Part shown: positions 24,030-32,391 of the stretch, piece after piece
Layout: each line of letters starts with the position of its first letter
How positions within the stretch are numbered: position 1 is the first letter of the stretch
Source of the DNA: JAEUJM01 sp964635055
GTDB lineage: Bacteria; Actinomycetota; Acidimicrobiia; Acidimicrobiales; DATDAH01
Direction: 5' to 3'
DNA: 64,000 nucleotides
Assembly (NCBI GenBank): GCA_964635055.1
Contig: CAZWMT010000030.1
Coordinates: 8,757-72,756, forward strand
Translations under genes and position numbers: made by a program
Notes under the pieces: generated by a model
What the model was told of the DNA's origin: nothing
Seen by the model: the letters and a program-made list of their open reading frames with translations, nothing else
Databases searched by the model: none

Positions 24030-24656
24030 CTACGCCGCCAGTCCCGGGAAGAGCCCTCGTAGACCCGTCGCGAGGACGCCGAAGGCGATGGCCACCAGCA
24101 CGATGCCGAAGAGGCGGGTGAGCACCTCCATGCCGGTGACGCCCAGCCGGCGAGCCACGGGCGCGGCGAACACGTAGACCACGCCCGTGAGCGCCGCCAT
24201 GCCCACGCAGATGGCCGACAGGGCGAGCTGGTCGGCGGTGTCCGAGTTCGTGCTGGACACGGCCACGATGAAGGCAATGGCGCCGCCGCCCACGTTGAGG
24301 GGGATGGCGATGGGCACCACCGCCATCGTGCGCCAGTGGGTCTCGGGATCGGCGTCCGCGGGTGGTCCGGGCAGGCCGTGGCCCGACACCATCTGCATGC
24401 CGGTCACCAGCAGGATCAGGCCGCCCGCGGATTGCAGCATCGGGACGGTCACGCCGAGCAGGCTGAGCAGGCGCTCGCCCACGAACACCACGATCACCAT
24501 GGCCACGGCCATGGCCACTGCCGACCGCAGGGCCACCTTGCGCTGGGTCGTCAGCGGGAGGCCCTTGGTGTAGGAGAGGAAGGCCCCGACCGTCGTCGGT
24601 GGGCTCTGGATGGCGAACAGCCCGGTGGCGAACAGCAGCAGCTCGTGGCCGGTCAC
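24030..24656 (-). CDS. MarC-family integral membrane protein
   Basis: 208 residues and six predicted membrane helices. The MarC pattern is visible: ELLLFATGLFAIQSPPTTVG, FLSYTKGLPLTTQRKVALRS, PMLQSAGGLILLVTGMQM and a second-half VPIAIPLNVGGGAIAFIVAV. Despite the historical name (multiple antibiotic resistance), MarC proteins have no proven resistance role and their substrate is unknown. GTG 24656 gives a normal-length protein, and a TAGCCC hexamer lies 7 bases before it; longer versions would add a low-complexity leader. It ends 123 bases from hipB and is divergent from proS. Confidence 0.85.
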   Translation of the reverse strand: MTGHELLLFATGLFAIQSPPTTVGAFLSYTKGLPLTTQRKVALRSAVAMAVAMVIVVFVGERLLSLLGVTVPMLQSAGGLILLVTGMQMVSGHGLPGPPADADPETHWRTMAVVPIAIPLNVGGGAIAFIVAVSSTNSDTADQLALSAICVGMAALTGVVYVFAAPVARRLGVTGMEVLTRLFGIVLVAIAFGVLATGLRGLFPGLAA

Positions 24657-24663
24657 GCCCGAT

Positions 24664-24669
24664 GGGCTA
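24664..24669 (-). promoter_or_regulatory. -10-like TAGCCC for the marC-type gene
   Basis: On the minus strand TAGCCC is separated by 7 bases from GTG 24656, the leaderless spacing seen elsewhere in the window. The match to TAnnnT is imperfect. Confidence 0.35.
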
Positions 24670-24693
24670 CCACGCCGTGCCGGCTCCGGCGTT

Positions 24694-24737
24694 CTGGCTC
24701 CCGAATCGATCGCCCCAGCAGTCGATTCGGGAGCCAG
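24694..24737. repeat. 16-bp perfect inverted repeat between marC-type gene and proS
   Basis: CTGGCTCCCGAATCGA (24694-24709) and TCGATTCGGGAGCCAG (24722-24737) flank a 12-base loop. It lies between divergent genes, upstream of the putative proS -10 element, so it is not a terminator by position. It may be an operator or a mobile palindromic unit. It shares the GTTCTGG edge with the hairpin at 63934-63981. Confidence 0.8.
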
Positions 24738-24756
24738 TTCGGCGAGTCGGCACCCG

Positions 24757-24762
24757 TAAGAT
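24757..24762 (+). promoter_or_regulatory. -10-like TAAGAT for proS (leaderless)
   Basis: TAAGAT ends 6 bases before ATG 24769. It lies 19 bases past the 16-bp inverted repeat, which would cover the -35 region. Confidence 0.5.
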
Positions 24763-24768
24763 CGGCGG

Positions 24769-26181
24769 ATGGCCAAGCCTCCCGTCCTGACGCCCCAAGC
24801 CGACGACTTCCCCCGCTGGTACCAGGACGTGACCGCCAAGGCCGAGCTGGCCGACAACGGGCCGGTGCGGGGCACGATGGTCATCCGCCCCTACGGCTAC
24901 GCCCTCTGGGAGCGCATGCAGGCCGAGGTCGACCGCCGCATCAAGGACGCCGGGGCGCAGAACGCGTACTTCCCGCTGTTCATCCCCATGGACTACTTCC
25001 AGCGCGAGGCCGAGCACGTCGAGGGGTTCAGCCCGGAGTTGGCGGTGGTCACCATCGGTGGCGGCAAGGAGCTCGAGGAGCCCATCGCCATCCGCCCGAC
25101 GAGCGAGACGGTGATCAACCACTTCTTCGCCAAGTGGATCCAGAGCTACCGCGACCTGCCGCTGCTGGTGAACAACTGGTCGAACGTCGTGCGGTGGGAG
25201 ATGCGCCCCCGCCTGTTCCTGCGCACCACCGAGTTCCTCTGGCAGGAGGGCCACACCTGCCACGCCAGCCACGAGGACGCCCGCGACTACGCCCGGCGCA
25301 TCCTGCACGACGTGTACGAGGACTTCATGGTCAACGTCCTCGCCGTGCCTGTGCACACCGGTCGCAAGTCGGCGGGCGAGCGCTTCGCCGGGGCCATCAA
25401 CACCCTCGCCTGCGAGGCCATGATGCGCGACGGCAAGGCCCTGCAGATGGGCACCAGCCACGAGCTGGGCCAGAACTTCGCAAAGGCGTTCGACGTCACC
25501 TACCTCGACGCCGCCGGCGAGCAGCAGCACGCCTGGCAGACCTCGTGGGGTGTGTCCACCCGCATGGTGGGCGGCCTGATCATGACTCACGGAGACGACA
25601 AGGGCCTCAAGGTGCCGCCCGCCCTCGCGCCGGTGCAGGCGGTGGTGCTGGCGGTGCGCGACGACGTGGAGGTGCTGGAGACGACCGCCCGACTGGCCAC
25701 CGAGCTGCGCGACCACGGGGTCCGCGTCGAGCTCGACCAGCGCACCGACGTGTCGTTCGGTCGTCGCTCGACGGACTGGGAGATCAAGGGCGTGCCGGTG
25801 CGCATCGAGGTGGGCCCCCGTGACCTCGCGGAGGGCAACGTCACCCTGGTCGACCGTGACCGGGGTGAGAAGACCCCCATCCACCTCGCCGGTGTGCCCG
25901 GCGCGGTCAAGGTGGCGCTCGACACCACCCAGGCCAACCTTCTGCGCGACGCCACCGAGCGGCGCGACGCGGCCACGGCCGACGTGACGGGGGTGGACGA
26001 GGCCCTCGAGGCCGCCGCCACCGGGTTCGCCCGCATCCCCTGGGCGGCCCTCGGTGAGCAGGGCGAGGCCAGGCTGGGGGACAAGGCGGTGACGGTGCGC
26101 TGCCTCCAGCGCGCCGACGGGTCGGTGCCCGACGCCGACGACGAGCCCGACCTGGTCGCCATCGTCGGCCGCTCCTACTGA
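24769..26181 (+). CDS. proS: Prolyl-tRNA synthetase, short eukaryote/archaeal-like type
   Basis: 470 residues without the ~180-residue editing insertion of the standard bacterial enzyme. Class II motifs are visible: motif 1 region MVIRPYGYALWERMQAEVDR, motif 2 WEMRPRLFLRTTEFLWQEGH, and motif 3 within the WGVSTRMVGGLIMTHGDDKG loop. The anticodon-binding domain follows. The C-terminus ends GRSY; the terminal Tyr is typical of this subtype. Only one Cys is obvious in the C-terminal part, so the zinc site of some relatives is lost. It charges tRNA-Pro. Single gene after the hipBA/marC insertion. Confidence 0.95.
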   Translation: MAKPPVLTPQADDFPRWYQDVTAKAELADNGPVRGTMVIRPYGYALWERMQAEVDRRIKDAGAQNAYFPLFIPMDYFQREAEHVEGFSPELAVVTIGGGKELEEPIAIRPTSETVINHFFAKWIQSYRDLPLLVNNWSNVVRWEMRPRLFLRTTEFLWQEGHTCHASHEDARDYARRILHDVYEDFMVNVLAVPVHTGRKSAGERFAGAINTLACEAMMRDGKALQMGTSHELGQNFAKAFDVTYLDAAGEQQHAWQTSWGVSTRMVGGLIMTHGDDKGLKVPPALAPVQAVVLAVRDDVEVLETTARLATELRDHGVRVELDQRTDVSFGRRSTDWEIKGVPVRIEVGPRDLAEGNVTLVDRDRGEKTPIHLAGVPGAVKVALDTTQANLLRDATERRDAATADVTGVDEALEAAATGFARIPWAALGEQGEARLGDKAVTVRCLQRADGSVPDADDEPDLVAIVGRSY

Positions 26182-26307
26182 CCACTCCGAGGGACGAGGA
26201 GCCCGGGCTCGGGCGTGAGGTGCCGGAGCGGAGCGGAGGCGCGGCGACGGAGAACCGGATGCCGAAGGCGCTCCGACGAAGGAGGAGCCAATGTGAGGCC
26301 CCTCCGC

Positions 26308-26313
26308 TATACT
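26308..26313 (+). promoter_or_regulatory. -10 element TATACT of the rimP-nusA-infB operon
   Basis: TATACT is the best -10 hexamer in this GC-rich window and lies 85 bases before rimP, in a 217-base gap. No convincing -35 is seen. The predicted transcript begins near 26320 and carries the hairpin at 26343-26369. Confidence 0.6.
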
Positions 26314-26342
26314 TTCGCTGTCTTTAGTTCGAGTTTGTCCGG

Positions 26343-26369
26343 AAAGGCGTGGGCTCGGCCCACGCCTTT
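26343..26369 (+). promoter_or_regulatory. Leader hairpin upstream of rimP (possible attenuator)
   Basis: AAAGGCGTGGGC (26343-26354) pairs perfectly with GCCCACGCCTTT (26358-26369) around a TCG loop, followed by GGTTTCTCTCC. The A-rich 5' arm and U-rich 3' arm give it a terminator-like shape in the leader of an operon that encodes NusA, a termination factor. That suggests attenuation or autoregulation; this is inference. Confidence 0.65.
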
Positions 26370-26398
26370 GGTTTCTCTCCTGGGAGGTGTGTGCGCCA

Positions 26399-26938
26399 AT
26401 GAGCTCCGTCGAACGTCTCCGCGCGCTCATCGTCCCCTTGGTCGATGACGCCGGCCTCGAGCTCTACGACATCGACCAGTCGGGTTCCACCCTGCAGGTG
26501 CTGGTCACCCGGCCCGGCGGCATCGACGTCGACGCCCTCACCCGGCTGAGCCGGGCCGTCTCACGCACCCTCGACGAGCACGACCCCATCCCCGGGAAGT
26601 ACCTGCTCGAGGTCTCCAGCCCCGGGCTCGAGCGCCCGCTGCGGCGGCCCGAGCACTACCAGGGGGCCGTCGGGACCGAGGTGACGGTGAAGACCGTGGC
26701 CGGCACCGAGGGCGACCGGCGGGTGCGGGGTGTGCTGGTCGACGCCGACCACGAGGGGGCCACCGTCGTCCTCGCCGACGGCACCGAGCGCCGTATCGAC
26801 TATCGCGACATCGAACGGGCCCGAACCGTCTTCGAGTGGCAGGCCACTCCCAAGGACGCCGCCCGGGCCCAGAACCGCCCGACGACCAACGCCAGCCGCG
26901 CCGCCACCGCAGCGCCGACCCAGAGGAGCGGGACATGA
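26399..26938 (+). CDS. rimP: Ribosome maturation factor RimP
   Basis: 179 residues. The N-terminal alpha/beta domain (LRALIVPLVDDAGLELYDID, then LVTRPGGIDVDALTRLSRAV) with the LLEVSSPGLERPLRRPEHY signature is followed by an SH3-like domain and a basic/Ala-rich tail. RimP is needed for 30S maturation. ATG 26399 is preferred (GGGAGG at 26382-26387); a GTG four codons earlier is in frame. It overlaps nusA by ATGA at 26935-26938, the first junction of the rimP-nusA-ylxR-infB operon. Confidence 0.95.
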   Translation: MSSVERLRALIVPLVDDAGLELYDIDQSGSTLQVLVTRPGGIDVDALTRLSRAVSRTLDEHDPIPGKYLLEVSSPGLERPLRRPEHYQGAVGTEVTVKTVAGTEGDRRVRGVLVDADHEGATVVLADGTERRIDYRDIERARTVFEWQATPKDAARAQNRPTTNASRAATAAPTQRSGT

Positions 26939-28326
26939 GTGAAGCCAACCCAGAGATGATGGACGCCCTCCAGGCGTTGGCGATCGACAAGGGCATCTCG
27001 GTGGAGGTGCTGTTCGGTGCGCTCGCCGATGCCCTGGAATCCGCCTACAAGCGGATGCCCGACGCTCACGAGTACGCCTGGGTGACGATCGACCCCGACA
27101 CCTTCGAGATCAGCGTGTTCGCCCAGGACCTCGACGAGGAGGGCGAGCCGGTGGGCGACGAGTTCGACGTCACTCCCGACGACTTCGGCCGCATCGCCGC
27201 GCAGACGGCCAAGCAGGTGATGCTGCAGCGCATCCGCGAGGCGGAGCGCGAGATGAAGTACGAGGAGTACGCCGGCCGCGAGGGCGACATCGTCACCGGC
27301 ATCATCCAGCAGAGCGACTCTCGCTACACGCTGCTCGACCTCGGTCGGGTGGAGGCGCTGCTGCCGCAGGCCGAGCAGGTGCCCTACGAGCGACCCGAGG
27401 CCAACACCCGGGTCAAGGCCTACATCGTCGAGGTGCGCAAGACCGCCAAGGGCCCCCAGATCGTGGTCAGCCGCACCCACCCCGGCCTCATCAAGCGCCT
27501 GTTCGAGCTCGAGGTGCCCGAGATCGCCGACGGCGTGGTGGAGATCAAGGCCTGCGCCCGCGAGCCCGGGCACCGCACCAAGATCGCGGTCTGGTCGAAC
27601 GACTCCAACGTCGATCCCGTGGGTGCCTGCGTCGGCGCCCGGGGTGCCAGGGTGCGCATGGTGGTCAACGAGTTGCGGGGCGAGAAGATCGACATCGTCC
27701 CGTTCTCGGAGGAGCCCGCCGACCTGGTGATGAAGGCGCTCTCGCCGGCCAAGGTCAAAGAGGTGCGGCTCGACGACGAGACGGGCACGGCCGAGGTGAT
27801 CGTCCCGGACTACCAGCTGTCGCTGGCCATCGGCAAGGAGGGCCAGAACGCCCGCCTGGCCGCCCGTCTGACGGGCTGGCGGGTCGACATCAAGAGCGAG
27901 ACCCAACTGGCCGAGGAAGAGGCCTACGCCAGCGAGGAGTGGGCCGAGGGCGAGTGGGTCACCGACCCCGAGTCCGGTGAGCAGATGTGGGTACCCGCCG
28001 AGGGCGGCCCGGCACTGTCCGCCGAGGCGTGGCAGGCCGGCGACGCCGAGCCGGGCGACGCCGAGCCGGGCGACGCCAGTGACGCCACCGACGCCGTCGA
28101 GCGCGAGGCCGCCACGGAGGAGGTCGCCACCGACGAGGCCGCGGACGCCGCCACCGCGGCGGGCGATGATGCCGAGCCGGCCCCGGAGGCCGAGGCGGGT
28201 GCGGAGGCGACCGACGAGGTCGTCGCGGGCGCTCCCGACACGACTGACGCCGTAACGACCGAGGCCGACGCCGACGCCGACGCCGACGCGACCGAGGCCG
28301 ACGCCGACAGCGAGCCGGAGGCCTGA
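26935..28326 (+). CDS. nusA: Transcription termination/antitermination factor NusA
   Basis: 463 residues. An N-terminal RNA-polymerase-binding domain (to ~125) is followed by S1 (GREGDIVTGIIQQSDSRYTL), KH1 (VGACVGARGARVRMVVNELR) and KH2 (LAIGKEGQNARLAARLTGWR). The last ~115 residues are very acidic and repetitive (GDAEPGDAEPGDAS; alternating Ala-Asp near the end), resembling an acidic regulatory tail. NusA modulates pausing, termination and rRNA antitermination. The leader hairpin upstream of rimP is a plausible site of feedback. Confidence 0.97.
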   Translation: MSEANPEMMDALQALAIDKGISVEVLFGALADALESAYKRMPDAHEYAWVTIDPDTFEISVFAQDLDEEGEPVGDEFDVTPDDFGRIAAQTAKQVMLQRIREAEREMKYEEYAGREGDIVTGIIQQSDSRYTLLDLGRVEALLPQAEQVPYERPEANTRVKAYIVEVRKTAKGPQIVVSRTHPGLIKRLFELEVPEIADGVVEIKACAREPGHRTKIAVWSNDSNVDPVGACVGARGARVRMVVNELRGEKIDIVPFSEEPADLVMKALSPAKVKEVRLDDETGTAEVIVPDYQLSLAIGKEGQNARLAARLTGWRVDIKSETQLAEEEAYASEEWAEGEWVTDPESGEQMWVPAEGGPALSAEAWQAGDAEPGDAEPGDASDATDAVEREAATEEVATDEAADAATAAGDDAEPAPEAEAGAEATDEVVAGAPDTTDAVTTEADADADADATEADADSEPEA

Positions 28327-28364
28327 TCCTGGAGGTCGCGACCACCTCGTCTCGAACCGCGCCC

Positions 28365-28676
28365 GTGCGCACCTGCATCGGGTGTCGGAGGACGGCGAGC
28401 CCTGCCGAGTTGGTGCGGGTCGTCCGCAGGGTGGACGGAACCCTGGCGGTCGGCCGTACACTGTCGGGTCGGGGCGCCTGGCTGTGCGCCGGGTCCGCCG
28501 CCTGCCTGCAGCAGGCCCGGGACCGGAACGCGTTCGGGCGTGCCCTTCGAGGCCCGGTCAGCGAGACCGCTCTCGACGATGTGACCGCCGAGCTCCTGCC
28601 GGTACCGGTAACAAACTCCTTTCGCGGCGCCGGGATCGGCCGCGCGAGGATTGATCTGAAGCAATCGAAAGGCTGA
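28365..28676 (+). CDS. ylxR: YlxR/RnpM-family (DUF448) RNA-binding protein
   Basis: 103 residues starting VRTCIGCRRTASPAELVRVV, the DUF448 signature with a CxxC, followed by GRGAWLCAGSAACLQQARDR and NAFGRALRG. Family members bind RNase P RNA or act as nucleoid-associated regulators in Gram-positives. The GTG at 28365 is the only reasonable start in frame. It lies between nusA and infB, the standard location, 10 bases before the infB start. Confidence 0.92.
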   Translation: MRTCIGCRRTASPAELVRVVRRVDGTLAVGRTLSGRGAWLCAGSAACLQQARDRNAFGRALRGPVSETALDDVTAELLPVPVTNSFRGAGIGRARIDLKQSKG

Positions 28677-28686
28677 GAGAACCCCA

Positions 28687-31593
28687 GTGGCGTCAAGTAT
28701 CCGCGTGTACGAGCTGGCTCGAGAGCTCGGGCTCACCAACAAGGAGACGCTCGATCTCTGCGACGCGCTCGGGATCGGGGTCAAGAGCCACTCGTCGAGC
28801 GTGGTCGAGGCCCAGGCGGACCGTGTCCGGCGCAAGGCCGAACGCGAAGGGCTGATCCGCGAGACCCAGCCCGAAGAGCCCGAGGCCGCCAAGCCGGTCT
28901 CGAAGACCGCCAAGGCCGCCGAGGCGGCCAAGTCCACCAAGGCGCCCGCCAAGAAGGCGACTCCGAAGAAGGTCGCTGCCGCCGAGGCCCCCGCGGCGGC
29001 GGCACCGACCGCCGAGGCGCCCGTCACCGAGAAGGCGACCCCCGCCGAGACGGCCGCACCCGCCGAGGCACCCGTCACCGAGACCGTGGCGCCAGCCGAG
29101 ACGGCCGCGCCCGCCCCGGCTGCGGTCGAGCCCGCGGCGGCCTCTGTCGAAGCGCCGGCGGCCGCCGCCGAGGCGACGCCCGACGCCGCCCCCGAGCCGC
29201 CCCCCGCCGCCCCCCGGCGCGTCGTGCGCTCGAGTGGCAGCGAGCACCCGCCCCGCCGCGACGACGAGCCCGGTCTCGGTGCGGCCGCCCGCCCCACGCC
29301 CCCCAGCCCCGCCGCGCCGTCGGCCCCGCCCGCCGCGGCCACCCCGCCGCCGGTGTCGGTCGGCGCTCCCGCGGCTCCGCCGCCGGCCAGCGCCGCCACG
29401 GCTGCCGCCGCGTCAGGGCCAGAGGCACCTGCTCGTCCGCCCACCTCGCCCAGCGGCAAGCCCATCCCGCCACCTCCAGGCCCGATCTCGCGCTCGGGCA
29501 AGCCCATCCCGCCGCCCCCGGGCGCCGGGGGCCGCGGCCCTGCCGCCGCCCGTCCGTCCGGCGGCCCGCGCCCCGGTGGTGGCGGCGTCGGGCGCCCGCG
29601 TCCGCCCATGGGCGGTCCTCGCCAGTCCGTGCCGGGTGCCGGTCCCGCACCTGGCCGCCCCGGTGGCGGGGGAGGCCCCGGCGGTGGCCGTGGCGGCCCG
29701 CAGCGCCCGCCGCGCCGTCGCAAGGGTCGTCGTCGTCGCAGTCGTGAGGAGCTGCAGCCGATCGACATGCCGGTCTACACGCCCACCGATGCGGAGGTCC
29801 CCGAAGGCGTCATCGTCATCGAGCGGGCCACCACCCCCATCGAGCTGGGCCCCAAGATCAACCGCACCGCCGCCGATGTCGTCCGCTTCCTCATGCAGCA
29901 GGGCGAGATGGTGACCGCCACCCAGTCGCTGTCCGACGAGATGATCGAGCTGTTCGCGGCGGAGATCGGTGCCGAGATCCGCCTCGTCGACCCCGGCGAG
30001 GAGCAGGAGGTCGAGCTCCAGAAGCTCCTCATGCTGCCCGACGAGGACGACGAGGAGGACGACCCCGACGCGGTCGAGCGTCCCCCGGTCATCACCGTCA
30101 TGGGCCACGTCGACCACGGCAAGACCAAGCTCCTCGACCGCATCCGCTCGGCCAACGTGGTGGAGGGTGAGGCCGGCGGCATCACCCAGCACATCGGTGC
30201 CTACCAGGTCGAGCACAACGGCCGGCCGATCACCTTCATCGACACGCCGGGCCACGAGGCGTTCACCGCCATGCGCTCGCGTGGCGCCAACGCCACCGAC
30301 ATCGTGGTGCTGGTGGTGGCCGCCGACGACGGGGTCATGCCGCAGACCATCGAGGCCCTCGACCACGCCCGCGCCGCGGACGTGCCGATCGTCGTCGCGA
30401 TCAACAAGATCGATCGCGAGAACGCCGACCCCACCCGGGTCATGACCCAGCTCAGCGAGCGAGGCCTCACTCCGGAGGAGTGGAGCGGCGACACCGTCAT
30501 GGTGCCCGTCTCCGCGCTCACCGGCGACGGCGTCGACGACCTGATCGAGAACCTGCTCGTGGTGGCCGAGGTCGAGGACCTGCGGGCCAACCCCACCGGG
30601 CGCGCGCAGGGAGTCGTCCTCGAGGCCAACCTCGACACCGGCCGCGGCCCCGTGGCCACGGTGCTCGTCCAGCGCGGCACCCTCAAGGTCGGTGACCCGC
30701 TCGTCGCGGGCGCCACCTGGGGCCGGGTCCGGGCGCTGATCGACGACACCGGCAAGCAGGTGAAGGAGGCCGGCCCGTCTGCACCCGTCCAGGTGCTGGG
30801 CCTCTCCGATGTCGCCGCCGCTGGTGACGACTTCGTGGTCGCGCCCGACGAGAAGACGGCCCGCAACGTGGCCGACACCCGCGAGCACTGGCACCGGGTC
30901 GCCAACATCGGGCGCGAGGCCCACGCGATGAGCGGTGGCGCCAAGCTCGAGGACATCTTCCAGCAGATTCAGGCCGGCGAGCCTGCGACGCTCAACCTCA
31001 TCGTCAAGGCCGACGTGAACGGTTCGCTCGAGGCCCTCACGGGCAGCCTCAAGAAGCTCGAGCGCGACGAGGTCAAGCTCTCGTTCGTCCTGCGAGGCGT
31101 GGGTGGCATCACCATCTCCGACGTCGAGCTGGCCGCCGCGTCCGACGCCACCATCATCGGCTTCAACGTGCGGCCCGACCGCAAGGGTCGCGAGCTGGCC
31201 GAGCACGAGGGCGTCGAGATCCGCACCTACGAGGTCATCTATCAGGTGCTCGAGGACATCGAGAACGCCATGGTGGGCATGCTCGAGCCCGAGTACGAAG
31301 AGGTCGTCACGGGCGACGCCGAGGTGCGCGAGGTCTTCCGCGTCCCGCGGATCGGCGCGATCGCAGGCTGCCTGGTGCAGAACGGCGTCATCACCCGGGG
31401 CTCGAAGGTGCGCTTCCTCCGGGAGGGCACCATCATCTGGAAGGGCAGCGTCACGTCCCTGCGTCGGTTCAAGGACGACGTCCGCGAGGTCGCGGCCGGC
31501 TTCGAGTGCGGCATCGGCCTCTCCGACTTCCAGGACCTGAAGCCCGGCGACGTCATCGAGACCTACGAGGAGCGGGAGATCCCCCGCTCGTAG
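28687..31593 (+). CDS. infB: Translation initiation factor IF-2
   Basis: 968 residues. An IF2_N domain (IRVYELARELGLTNKETLDL) is followed by a ~290-residue Ala/Pro/Glu then Gly/Pro/Arg-rich linker and a second IF2_N-like basic segment. The GTPase domain has G1 VMGHVDHGKTKLL (~470-482), DTPGHEAFTAMRSRGA and NKIDRENADPTRV. Domains II, C1 and C2 end in GLSDFQDLKPGDVIETYEER. IF-2 delivers initiator tRNA to the 30S subunit. GTG 28687 is supported by the immediate IF2_N match. Confidence 0.97.
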   Translation: MASSIRVYELARELGLTNKETLDLCDALGIGVKSHSSSVVEAQADRVRRKAEREGLIRETQPEEPEAAKPVSKTAKAAEAAKSTKAPAKKATPKKVAAAEAPAAAAPTAEAPVTEKATPAETAAPAEAPVTETVAPAETAAPAPAAVEPAAASVEAPAAAAEATPDAAPEPPPAAPRRVVRSSGSEHPPRRDDEPGLGAAARPTPPSPAAPSAPPAAATPPPVSVGAPAAPPPASAATAAAASGPEAPARPPTSPSGKPIPPPPGPISRSGKPIPPPPGAGGRGPAAARPSGGPRPGGGGVGRPRPPMGGPRQSVPGAGPAPGRPGGGGGPGGGRGGPQRPPRRRKGRRRRSREELQPIDMPVYTPTDAEVPEGVIVIERATTPIELGPKINRTAADVVRFLMQQGEMVTATQSLSDEMIELFAAEIGAEIRLVDPGEEQEVELQKLLMLPDEDDEEDDPDAVERPPVITVMGHVDHGKTKLLDRIRSANVVEGEAGGITQHIGAYQVEHNGRPITFIDTPGHEAFTAMRSRGANATDIVVLVVAADDGVMPQTIEALDHARAADVPIVVAINKIDRENADPTRVMTQLSERGLTPEEWSGDTVMVPVSALTGDGVDDLIENLLVVAEVEDLRANPTGRAQGVVLEANLDTGRGPVATVLVQRGTLKVGDPLVAGATWGRVRALIDDTGKQVKEAGPSAPVQVLGLSDVAAAGDDFVVAPDEKTARNVADTREHWHRVANIGREAHAMSGGAKLEDIFQQIQAGEPATLNLIVKADVNGSLEALTGSLKKLERDEVKLSFVLRGVGGITISDVELAAASDATIIGFNVRPDRKGRELAEHEGVEIRTYEVIYQVLEDIENAMVGMLEPEYEEVVTGDAEVREVFRVPRIGAIAGCLVQNGVITRGSKVRFLREGTIIWKGSVTSLRRFKDDVREVAAGFECGIGLSDFQDLKPGDVIETYEEREIPRS

Positions 31594-31619
31594 CCCCGGC
31601 CCCGCGGAGCCCCGACGCC

Positions 31620-31910
31620 ATGCACGTCCTCGCGCTGTCCGTCGAGCTCCATCTGTCCGACTGCCGTTCGTTGAAGGCCAAGCGGTCGGTGCTCAAGCCC
31701 GTGGTCGAGGGCGCCCGCCGGCGCTACGGGGTGGCCGTGGCCGAGACGGACCATCAGAACACGTGGCAGCGCGCCACCATCGGGGTCGCGGCGGTGTCGG
31801 GTACGGCGAGTCACGCCCAGGAGGTCATCGACGAGGTGGAGCGCTTCATCTGGTCGTTCCCCGACCTGCACGTCCTTTCCGCCACGCGCACCTGGATGGA
31901 GCTCGACTGA
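31620..31910 (+). CDS. ylxP: DUF503 family protein YlxP
   Basis: 96 residues starting MHVLALSVELHLSDCRSLKA, with KRSVLKPVVEGARRRYGVAV and a C-terminal helix, matching the YlxP/DUF503 family found between infB and rbfA in Gram-positives. A role linked to ribosome biogenesis is assumed from location; biochemistry is not settled. It starts 26 bases after infB and ends 1 base before rbfA. Confidence 0.9.
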   Translation: MHVLALSVELHLSDCRSLKAKRSVLKPVVEGARRRYGVAVAETDHQNTWQRATIGVAAVSGTASHAQEVIDEVERFIWSFPDLHVLSATRTWMELD

Positions 31911-31911
31911 C

Positions 31912-32391
31912 ATGGCTCGACGACCCCGCTCGCGATCACGCGACTACCCCCGCACCGCCCGGCTGAACGAGTTGCTGCGCGAGATCATCGCCGAGGCCCT
32001 CGAGCGGATCGACGACGATCGCCTGCAGTTGGTGACGGTGATCTCGGTGGACGTCGACTCGGACCTGCACCGCGCGGTCGTGTACGTCGCCGGTCTGGAC
32101 GAGGACGGTGACGACGAGCTGCTCGAGGCCCTTGCCGAGGTGCGCGTGCGGGTGCAGGGTGCGGTGGCGCGCCAGGCCCGGCTGAAGCGCGTGCCCGAGG
32201 TGGTGTTCCGCATCGACGAGGTGCTGCGCTCGGCCGCGCGCATCGACGACCTGCTGCGCGACAACCCCGTCGCCGATTCCCCTGACGAGACCGGCGACTC
32301 CGGCGACTCCGGCGAGGCCGGCGAGCGGGATGGCCCCGACGAGCCGCACGGCCCCGACCACCCGCTCACCGACGCCGAGCCCGAGGCGTGA
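31912..32391 (+). CDS. rbfA: Ribosome-binding factor A
   Basis: 159 residues. The KH-like RbfA core spans ~1-118 (YPRTARLNELLREIIAEALE; LQLVTVISVDVDSDLHRAVV; RLKRVPEVVFRIDEVLRSAA). The last 40 residues are an acidic Asp/Gly/Glu tail with GDSGDSGEAGE. RbfA assists late 16S rRNA maturation at the central pseudoknot. It overlaps truB by GTGA at 32388-32391. Confidence 0.95.
   Translation: MARRPRSRSRDYPRTARLNELLREIIAEALERIDDDRLQLVTVISVDVDSDLHRAVVYVAGLDEDGDDELLEALAEVRVRVQGAVARQARLKRVPEVVFRIDEVLRSAARIDDLLRDNPVADSPDETGDSGDSGEAGERDGPDEPHGPDHPLTDAEPEA

Noticed and set aside
24030..24656. MarC-family gene considered as an antibiotic-resistance determinant
   Set aside because: The family name is historical; resistance is due to neighbouring genes in the original operon and no mar regulators are present here.
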